DNA from: Eggerthellaceae bacterium
GTDB taxonomy: Bacteria; Actinomycetota; Coriobacteriia; Coriobacteriales; Eggerthellaceae
DNA: 11,921 nucleotides
NCBI GenBank assembly: GCA_003452695.1
Contig: DMNP01000278.1
Span: 3,059 to 14,979, forward strand
Direction: 5' to 3'
This document shows positions 7,319-11,921 of the stretch, piece by piece; position 1 is the first letter of the stretch, and each line of letters opens with the position of its first letter. Position numbers and translations under genes: made by a program. The notes beneath the pieces were generated by a model. That model did not search any database. It was not told the origin of the DNA and saw nothing but the letters and a program-made list of their open reading frames with translations.

Positions 7319-8284
7319 CTACTTGTCGCCGTTCTTGTTCTCCAGCAGCTTGCTCGCGAAGTTCCCGATGGGGGTGTGCACGGCGTTCACGGCATCCCTC
7401 CCGTCGGTGTAGACGGCCGTGCCCACGCCCGACAGCGTGAGCATTTCGAGCAGGATGGCATGGGGAATCGTGCCGTTCACGATGTAGGCGCTCGGCACGC
7501 CGCCCTCGAGCGCGGTAACGCACGAGCGCAGCTTGGGGATCATGCCCGACGACAACGTGCCGCTTTCGATAAGCTCGCGGGCTTCGTCCAGCGACAGCTG
7601 CGACACCAGCGTGTCCTTGTCGTCGAAATCCAGGTACAGTCCGTCCACGTCGGTCAGGAACAGGATTTTGGCCGCTCCGGTAGCTGCGGCTATCTGTCCG
7701 GCCATTACGTCGGCGTTCACGTTGCAATAGCCCCCGTCGTTTCCGATGGCGATAGTCGCGATGACCGGGATGTAGTCGGCATCGATCAGGTCTTGCAGCA
7801 GGGCCCCGTTAATGCGCTTTATGTTTCCCACGCGGCCGAGCTCTTTCGACACGGGCTCGGCGATGACCGTGCCCCCGTCCACCCCGTTCACGCCCACGGC
7901 GATGTTGCCGTGCTCGTTCAGGGCGCGCACGAGTTCCTGGTTCACCTTGCCCGCCAGGATGGTGCGTACGATGTCCATGCCCTCGTGGGTGGTCACCCGC
8001 TGGCCGTCCTTGAATTCCACCGCGATGCCGGCGTCGTTCATGGCCTTTGTGATGTCCTTGCCGCCGCCATGCACGATGACCGGGTTCACGCCAACCGTTT
8101 TCAGCAGCACGATGTCCGCCATCACGTCGGCGCGCAGTTTGGGATCGACCATGGCCGCCCCGCCGTACTTTATGACGATGGTCTTGCCGGTAATGTTTTT
8201 AATCCACGGCAGCGCTTCGGCCAGCAGCTGCGCGCTTTCTTTGTCGGTCACGCCGTTCGGGCGCGTGTCTTTCGAAAACTTCAT
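7319..8284 (-). CDS. argB: Acetylglutamate kinase, probably arginine-inhibited type
   Basis: This 321-residue amino acid kinase phosphorylates N-acetylglutamate with ATP. Motifs are IVIKYGG at 36-42, VHGGGKDI at 71-78, the NVNAD segment at 188-192 and LTDVDGLY at 210-217. The roughly 30-residue stretch before the KYGG strand would form the N-terminal helix of arginine-sensitive hexameric enzymes. The C-terminal HAILLEMLTLSGVGTAV at 275-291 matches the region that binds arginine in that group, so feedback inhibition by arginine is likely. This is inference from the family. About 25 residues follow that motif, slightly longer than usual. The ATG overlaps the argJ stop in an ATGA, implying translational coupling. 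ArgJ recycles acetyl groups, so ArgB is the expected control point of the pathway. Confidence 0.97.
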   Translation of the reverse strand: MKFSKDTRPNGVTDKESAQLLAEALPWIKNITGKTIVIKYGGAAMVDPKLRADVMADIVLLKTVGVNPVIVHGGGKDITKAMNDAGIAVEFKDGQRVTTHEGMDIVRTILAGKVNQELVRALNEHGNIAVGVNGVDGGTVIAEPVSKELGRVGNIKRINGALLQDLIDADYIPVIATIAIGNDGGYCNVNADVMAGQIAAATGAAKILFLTDVDGLYLDFDDKDTLVSQLSLDEARELIESGTLSSGMIPKLRSCVTALEGGVPSAYIVNGTIPHAILLEMLTLSGVGTAVYTDGRDAVNAVHTPIGNFASKLLENKNGDK

Positions 8285-9585
8285 GTTCGGTAATCTCCGT
8301 TTATCGTTACGTAGTCATGCGAAAAGTCGCATGTCCAGATGGTCGTGGTTGCACTGCCCGCGCCCAGGTCGACGTCGATGTCGATTTCCGGGCGCTCGAA
8401 TCGTCGCAGGGCCTCGTCCTCGTCGAAGGGAACGGGCAGCCCGCGGCGCAGCACGGGTATGCCCATTATGTCGATGGCCACGTCTTCTTGCCGGAATTGC
8501 GCTCCGCTTCGACCGGCTGCTGCGGCGATTCGGCCCCAATTGGCGTCGTGGCCGTATATGGCGGTTTTGGTAAGGGGCGAGTTTGCGATGGTGCGGGCGG
8601 CGGCGTCGGCTTGCGCATCGTCTGCCGCGCCGGCCACGCGCACGGTTACCAGCCGCGTCGCTCCTTCGCCATCGGCCGCCATGCCGCGGGCGAGCGTTTC
8701 GCATGTGGCTGTCAGCGCATGCTCGAAGCGCGCGATGGCAGGGCCGTTGGCGTCGAATGCCTCTGCACCGGGCGCTGCAGCTCCGCTGGCAAAGGCGAAG
8801 CAGCAGTCGTTTGTGGAGGTGTCGGAATCGACCGTCACCTTGTTGAAGCTGGCGGCAACTGCCCGTTTCAGGGCGCGGTGCAGGGCGTGTTCCCCGATGG
8901 GCGCATCGGTTGTTATGCAGGCGATCATCGTGGCCATGTTGGGCATGATCATGCCCGCGCCCTTTGCCATGCCGCCTACGGTGAAAGTGCAGCCATCGTA
9001 GCCGATGCCGTCGCCCGGGAACGCCACGGCAAATTCCTTGGGATGCGTGTCGGTGGTCATGATGGCACGTGCGGCAGCATTGCCGCCTTCGCGCGAAAGG
9101 GCTGCCATGGCACGAGGCGTTCCCTCTTCGAAAACCGCTACATCCAGGTGCATCCCGATAACCCCCGTCGATGCCACCATAACTTCGCTTGCGGGGCAGC
9201 CGACGGCCGCGCCGACGATGGCGGCGGTTTCGCGCGCGGCATCCAGGCCGCGCGCGCCCGTTGCCGCATTGGCGCATCCGGAATTCACGACGAGCGCCCG
9301 TGCCGTGCCGCACGACATGCCATCCAAATGCTCGCGCGACACGACGACCGGCGCGGCGCAGAATACGTTCTGGGTGAAGGTGGCGGCGCAGGCCGCCGGT
9401 TCGTCGGCGACGACAAGCGCCATGTCCAGGCGGTTCGGGTCTTCCCGAAAGCCGGCGTGCACGCCGGATGCGCGGAAGCCCTGCGCGCTTGCTACGCCAC
9501 CGTTCTCGATTATGTTCAAGCCGTTCAGGTCGGGCGTTCCGCCCGGCAGGCCAAGCGGTTCGATGCTGTCCATTGTTTCTGCCAC
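8281..9585 (-). CDS. argJ: Glutamate N-acetyltransferase / amino-acid acetyltransferase
   Basis: This 434-residue ArgJ moves the acetyl group from N-acetylornithine to glutamate. It is often also able to use acetyl-CoA, which would make it bifunctional. The precursor cleaves itself into two chains. The site is visible as NMATM at 216-220, with Thr219 the new N-terminal nucleophile, preceded by GGMAKGAGMIMP. TVDSDTSTND at 251-260 and the C-terminal ending SHDYVTINGDYRT are also typical. The length is a little above the usual 390-410 because of an N-terminal extension. The start codon is GTG at 9585, with AAAGG about ten bases upstream. An ATG four codons in has no ribosome site. argC ends 21 bases before it, and argB begins within its stop codon. 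Its presence means a separate argE or argA is not strictly needed. Confidence 0.97.
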   Translation of the reverse strand: MAETMDSIEPLGLPGGTPDLNGLNIIENGGVASAQGFRASGVHAGFREDPNRLDMALVVADEPAACAATFTQNVFCAAPVVVSREHLDGMSCGTARALVVNSGCANAATGARGLDAARETAAIVGAAVGCPASEVMVASTGVIGMHLDVAVFEEGTPRAMAALSREGGNAAARAIMTTDTHPKEFAVAFPGDGIGYDGCTFTVGGMAKGAGMIMPNMATMIACITTDAPIGEHALHRALKRAVAASFNKVTVDSDTSTNDCCFAFASGAAAPGAEAFDANGPAIARFEHALTATCETLARGMAADGEGATRLVTVRVAGAADDAQADAAARTIANSPLTKTAIYGHDANWGRIAAAAGRSGAQFRQEDVAIDIMGIPVLRRGLPVPFDEDEALRRFERPEIDIDVDLGAGSATTTIWTCDFSHDYVTINGDYRT

Positions 9586-9606
9586 GTTTGCTGCACCTTT
9601 CGTTTG

Positions 9607-10665
9607 CTACGCGGGAACGGCTATTAGGTCGAGCCCTTCTGTCTCGGAAAGCCCGAACACGATGTTCGCGCACTGCACGGCCTGTCCTGCCGCTCCCTTG
9701 CCCACGTTGTCGATGGCGCAGGTGGCGACGACCACGTTTGCATGTTCGTTGTGCACTGCCGCCACGTGTGCGCGGCACGTTCCGGCCACCGAAGAGGTTT
9801 TGGGTTGCGCTCCACCGGAAAGCACGGACACCAGCGGGTCGTTCTGGTAGAAATCGGCGTACAGGGCGTCCAGGTCGGCCTGGCTCGTTCCCCGTTCGCC
9901 TACGGGCAGCGTAACGGTGGAAAGCAGGCCGCGGTCGAGCGGCGCCAAATGGGGGGTGAACACCAAACGGCCCTCGATGCCCAGAATCTGCTCGATTTCG
10001 GGCGTGTGCCGATGGTTTGCCACGCCATAGGCTTCGACGTTTTCGTCGGCGAAGCAGAAGTGCGTGCGTTCGGTTGCCTTCTTGCCCGCGCCCGATACGC
10101 CCGAAACCGCATCGACCACGATCGGGCCGGTGCCCAAGCGGCCGGCGCGGATGAAGGGGGCGGCGGCAAGCGATGTGGCCGTGGGATAGCAGCCGGCGCA
10201 GCCCACGAGAACGCCTTCGCCGGCAGCGTGGCGCTCGGCAAGGGCTTGCAGGTCGTCGCGGAACAGTTCGGGAAGGCCGAAAGCGGCCTGTGCAAGCAGG
10301 TCGGTCGCCGTGTGTTTCACCTGGTACCACTGCTCGTAAACAGCGGGGTCTTTCAGGCGGAAATCTGCCGAGAGGTCGATAACGGCCACGCCCGCTTCCA
10401 CGAGCGCCGGGGCTTGCGCGATGGCTGCCGTGTGCGGCACCGCCAGAAACACCGCATCGCAATCGGCAAGCGCCGCATCTTCGTGCGAGCAAAATGCCAA
10501 GTCGGTTACGCCGGCGAAGGCGGGATACACATCGGAAAGCTTGCGGCCGGCCAGCTCGTTGGATGTGGCTGCCGTCAAATCGAATTCAGGATGGCCGATA
10601 AGCAGGCGCGCCGCTTCGATTCCCGCGAACCCGGCTGCACCGACAATCCCCGCACGTATACTCAT
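9607..10665 (-). CDS. argC: N-acetyl-gamma-glutamyl-phosphate reductase
   Basis: This 352-residue NADPH-dependent enzyme reduces N-acetylglutamyl phosphate to the semialdehyde. The N-terminal nucleotide-binding motif is GIVGAAGFAG at 6-15. The catalytic cysteine is Cys159 in GCAGCYPT at 155-162. The PROSITE-type consensus has Pro before the Gly-Cys, and here it is Ala157. The second conserved region, VSGVSGAGK at 188-196, and ANHRHTPEI at 216-224, with a likely catalytic His, are intact. The ATG at 10665 fits the family start. The frame is open 24 codons upstream, but that stretch covers the promoter and reads unlike ArgC. The ribosome site is weak (GGGG about ten bases away). As the first gene of the cluster it lies next to the divergent control region. 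Confidence 0.97.
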   Translation of the reverse strand: MSIRAGIVGAAGFAGIEAARLLIGHPEFDLTAATSNELAGRKLSDVYPAFAGVTDLAFCSHEDAALADCDAVFLAVPHTAAIAQAPALVEAGVAVIDLSADFRLKDPAVYEQWYQVKHTATDLLAQAAFGLPELFRDDLQALAERHAAGEGVLVGCAGCYPTATSLAAAPFIRAGRLGTGPIVVDAVSGVSGAGKKATERTHFCFADENVEAYGVANHRHTPEIEQILGIEGRLVFTPHLAPLDRGLLSTVTLPVGERGTSQADLDALYADFYQNDPLVSVLSGGAQPKTSSVAGTCRAHVAAVHNEHANVVVATCAIDNVGKGAAGQAVQCANIVFGLSETEGLDLIAVPA

Positions 10666-10702
10666 GAGACATCGCCCCAATCTTTTCAGAATGTGAACGA
10701 CT

Positions 10703-10731
10703 ATCGTAAGAAAGCACCACATAGATTGCAA
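10703..10731 (-). promoter_or_regulatory. Candidate sigma-70-type promoter of the arg cluster
   Basis: On the minus strand TTGCAA (10731-10726) and TACGAT (10708-10703) are separated by exactly 17 bases. Each matches the consensus hexamer at four of six positions. The predicted transcript start near 10696 gives a leader of about 30 bases before the argC ATG, too short for a riboswitch or T-box. Confidence 0.5.
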
Positions 10732-10740
10732 GAACATTCA
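10727..10740. promoter_or_regulatory. Imperfect ARG-box-like site overlapping the argC -35
   Basis: On the minus strand the site reads TGAAT, four bases, then TTGCA. The ArgR consensus is TGAAT-N4-ATTCA. The first half is perfect and the second matches three of five bases. It overlaps the -35 hexamer, where an arginine-bound repressor would block transcription. This is suggestive but short enough to arise by chance. Confidence 0.3.
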
Positions 10741-10784
10741 TCATACAAGCAGAGTGTGCAGCCTGCTCCGCCCCTTCCCGGCAG

Positions 10785-10813
10785 TGAATACGGGTACCTG
10801 GTACCGGTATTCA
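10785..10813. repeat. 29-bp near-perfect palindrome, possible operator
   Basis: TGAATACGGGTACC and GGTACCGGTATTCA flank a single T. Thirteen of fourteen arm positions pair; the mismatch is at 10792. Just outside are direct repeats TTCCCGGCAG (10775-10784) and TTCCCGGTAG (10818-10827), nine of ten identical. It lies upstream of both divergent genes and outside both predicted transcripts. A DNA-level binding site therefore fits better than a terminator, and no T-run follows. Confidence 0.7.
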
Positions 10814-10872
10814 GCCTTTCCCGGTAGAGCCAGAGGCGGCGGCGGCGACCTGCTGCGCTGTTGCTGTTATGC

Positions 10873-10899
10873 GTTTCGGTAACGCGCTCCGCCCGAAAC
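10873..10899. repeat. Second inverted repeat upstream of the lipoprotein gene
   Basis: GTTTCGG and CCGAAAC are perfect 7-bp arms separated by 13 bases. The right arm ends 12 bases before the possible -10 of the lipoprotein gene, so it covers the place where a -35 or activator site would be. No protein can be named. Confidence 0.35.
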
Positions 10900-10910
10900 C
10901 GCGATTCAGT

Positions 10911-10916
10911 GATAAT
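10911..10916 (+). promoter_or_regulatory. Possible -10 element of the lipoprotein gene
   Basis: GATAAT, preceded by a T, matches TATAAT at five of six positions and sits 37 bases before the ATG. No good -35 hexamer is seen, so an activator or a chance match are both possible. Confidence 0.3.
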
Positions 10917-10953
10917 GTCATACAAACTTGTAAACTGCAGAGGAGCGTTTCCT

Positions 10954-11616
10954 ATGAGCAATGGCATTATCGCGAAGATCGGCATGGCTGCATGCGCATG
11001 CGTCCTGGCTGGCGTCCTGGCTGGATGCGGCCCGAATGCGGGAACGTCGGCAACGGACGAACAGCAGGCGAACCGTGCCTACATGTCGCAGGTGAACGAG
11101 GCCATGGTGCAACTCGATGACCAGCTCGACCAGTTCGTCGACGCCGTCTCGCGCGGCGATGTGGTTAACATGCGCACCCAAGCCGACAACGCTTACAAAG
11201 TGCTCGACAGCTTGGCGGACATCGAAGCCCCCGAGGCGATGAAGGATATCCGCGACAAGTACGTGGATGGCACCGACAAGATGCGCAAGGCGCTGGATGC
11301 CTACATAGATTTGTACGCCGAGGTTTCCCGCGCAGGCGAAAGCTACGATTGGTCTGCTTACGAAAAGCGCGTGAAAGAGGTGCAGGATTTATACGACGAG
11401 GGCGTGAAGGCGCTTAAATCTGCGGATGAAACCGTTGCTGGCGCTTCTGCCGGCTCGGAAGCGTCGGGCAGCGCGGCATCGTCCGAGGGTGCGGCATCGT
11501 CCGAGGAATCGTCCGCGTCCGAAAGCGCAGCCGCATCCGAGAGCAGCTCCGCATCGGCTGCGAGCGAAAGCGCATCGGCTGCGTCCGAAAGCTCTTCTGC
11601 CGTTTCAAACGCATAG
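10954..11616 (+). CDS. Predicted lipoprotein, helical domain with Ser/Ala/Glu tail
   Basis: This 220-residue protein of unknown function is probably anchored to the outer face of the membrane. The signal peptide ends in the lipobox LAGC, with Cys25 the predicted lipidated residue. Residues 35-155 are charged and strongly helix-forming and may make a helical bundle. Residues 162-220 are almost entirely Ala, Ser, Glu and Gly, a low-complexity linker-like tail at the C-terminus rather than after the lipid anchor. The frame is open 31 codons upstream, but I choose the ATG at 10954. It gives a clean signal peptide, and AGAGGAG at 10939-10945 is eight bases before it. It is the only confident plus-strand gene, divergent from argC. 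I recognise no named family. A substrate-binding role is unlikely, since no such fold is visible. Confidence 0.85.
   Translation: MSNGIIAKIGMAACACVLAGVLAGCGPNAGTSATDEQQANRAYMSQVNEAMVQLDDQLDQFVDAVSRGDVVNMRTQADNAYKVLDSLADIEAPEAMKDIRDKYVDGTDKMRKALDAYIDLYAEVSRAGESYDWSAYEKRVKEVQDLYDEGVKALKSADETVAGASAGSEASGSAASSEGAASSEESSASESAAASESSSASAASESASAASESSSAVSNA
11473..11591 (+). repeat. Tandem repeats coding the lipoprotein tail
   Basis: GCGGCATCGTCCGAGG occurs at 11473-11488 and again at 11491-11506, an 18-base period. A 21-base unit at 11550-11570 recurs at 11571-11591 with two differences, coding SASAASE twice. The periods are multiples of three, so the frame is kept when units are gained or lost. Copy number may vary between strains. 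Confidence 0.6.
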
Positions 11617-11647
11617 GCATGTTGTGGCGCTGGCGCTGCCATGATAG

Positions 11648-11679
11648 ATGGGCAAAGGACAGATGAGTTCTTCGCCCAT
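11648..11679 (+). terminator. Hairpin after the lipoprotein gene, possible terminator
   Basis: ATGGGCAAAGGAC pairs with GTTCTTCGCCCAT around a six-base loop. Twelve of thirteen positions pair, counting one G-U. It begins 31 bases after the lipoprotein stop. There is no T-run after it, so it may end transcription only weakly or protect the mRNA 3' end. Confidence 0.4.
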
Positions 11680-11883
11680 TCCCTTCGACGAGCACGCTGT
11701 TGACGCGCTGCAGCAGTTCTTTGCGCGGTAGTGGCCTGGGCGGCAACGGGTTGGGGCGTCGAAGCCGTGTTCTTGTGCAGCCAGGGCAGCGCGAGGTTCA
11801 TGTCGCATCGTGCCGCATTGGCGGATTCTGGGCGGTTTATCGTCGATGACCTCGAGCTGAGGTTGCCAAAGACGCGCTGCTAG
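11663..11883 (+). pseudogene. Possible small gene broken by a frameshift
   Basis: The ATG at 11663, with AAAGGA a few bases before it, reads 22 codons beginning MSSSPIPFDEH to a TAG at 11729-11731. A second frame starts with GTG at 11731, overlapping that stop by one base, and runs 50 codons to a TAG at 11881-11883. A one-base backward shift near 11728 would join them into a 73-residue protein with a hydrophobic centre (VAWAATGWGVEAVFL). It could be a decayed gene, a sequencing error, two tiny coupled frames or chance. I recognise no family. The start lies in the loop of the hairpin described above, which argues against efficient translation. Confidence 0.25.
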
Positions 11884-11921
11884 TAACCGCCACCTGCATC
11901 GTAGCCGTAGCCGGTACCCGC
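11880..11921 (-). CDS. Possible C-terminal end of a minus-strand gene entering from the right
   Basis: One minus-strand frame gives 13 codons, AGTGYGYDAGGGY, then TAG at 11882-11880. The Gly/Tyr-rich composition resembles the tail of the penicillin-binding protein in this window and is unlike random translation. Its stop shares the palindrome CTAG with the plus-strand frame before it, a common arrangement of convergent genes. With 42 bases visible, no function can be given. Confidence 0.35.
   Translation of the reverse strand, partial: AGTGYGYDAGGGY

Larger units (their letters stand above)
10666..10953. promoter_or_regulatory. Divergent intergenic control region, argC / lipoprotein gene
   Basis: This 288-base gap lies between the argC start on the minus strand and the lipoprotein gene start on the plus strand. 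Left to right it holds a short TTCA/TGAA inverted repeat (10685-10697) near the expected argC transcript start, a candidate argC promoter and an ARG-box-like site. It then holds the large palindrome with flanking direct repeats, a GGC trinucleotide run near 10835-10848, a smaller inverted repeat, and a possible -10 for the lipoprotein gene. No convincing reading frame or RNA gene is seen. Confidence 0.6.

Noticed and set aside
4329..7412. A 1027-codon open frame on the plus strand opposite argH, argG and argD
   Set aside because: It lies antisense to three genes with full catalytic motifs. High-GC codon use leaves few stops on the opposite strand, and its translation is rich in His, Val, Gly and Arg with no recognisable domain.
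7215..7727. Upstream extension of the argD frame to 7727
   Set aside because: The extra 171 residues are an Arg/His-rich shadow of argB. ArgD homology begins right after the ATG at 7214.
8315..10492. A 725-codon minus-strand frame across argJ and argC
   Set aside because: It is a shifted frame of argJ and argC with an Arg-dominated translation, typical of an out-of-frame reading of GC-rich genes.
10666..10737. Upstream extension of argC to 10737
   Set aside because: It would cover the likely promoter and adds a hydrophobic stretch that ArgC proteins lack. The nucleotide-binding motif follows the ATG at 10665 at the normal distance.
10785..10813. The palindrome as a bidirectional terminator
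   Set aside because: It lies between divergent starts, not convergent ends, and no T-run follows on either strand.
1..11921. tRNA, rRNA, CRISPR array, insertion sequence, attachment site, defence or phage genes
   Set aside because: I looked on both strands and saw no cloverleaf, evenly spaced repeat array, transposase, integrase or phage-like gene. Base composition looks even across the window by eye.

Overview
The window is a GC-rich bacterial chromosome segment, about 60% G+C by eye, that looks like an ordinary high-GC actinobacterial locus. My best guess is the class Coriobacteriia (Eggerthella/Slackia-type). That is inferred from the protein style and gene order, not proven. All confident genes but one lie on the minus strand, so biologically the window reads from right to left.

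The core, positions 10665 down to 3255, is an arginine biosynthesis cluster in the order argC-argJ-argB-argD-argG-argH. ArgJ makes N-acetylglutamate by recycling the acetyl group from N-acetylornithine. ArgB phosphorylates it, ArgC reduces it and ArgD transaminates it to N-acetylornithine. ArgJ then releases ornithine. ArgG and ArgH convert citrulline to arginine. The ornithine-to-citrulline enzyme (argF) and the regulator (argR), often found in such clusters, are not between these genes. argJ and argB overlap by 4 nt. argG and argH are separated by a 9-bp GC stem followed by a T-run, which reads as an intrinsic terminator inside the cluster.

Downstream on the same strand are a bifunctional class A penicillin-binding protein (3142-1157, TTG start, Tyr/Gly-rich C-terminal tail) and the first 370 codons of a GCS2-type glutamate-cysteine ligase, which runs off the left edge.

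To the right of argC is a 288-bp divergent regulatory region, 10666-10953. It holds a plausible argC promoter with an imperfect ARG-box-like site over its -35. It also holds a 29-bp near-perfect palindrome flanked by direct repeats, and a second smaller inverted repeat. On its other side a plus-strand lipoprotein gene (10954-11616) encodes a helical domain and a Ser/Ala/Glu low-complexity tail. The last 300 bases hold a strong hairpin, a short possibly frameshifted reading frame, and perhaps the Gly/Tyr-rich C-terminus of a minus-strand gene entering from the right.

I found no tRNA, rRNA, CRISPR array, insertion sequence or phage gene. I do not see a novel multi-gene system. The points most worth a second look are the control elements and the small unexplained region at the right end.
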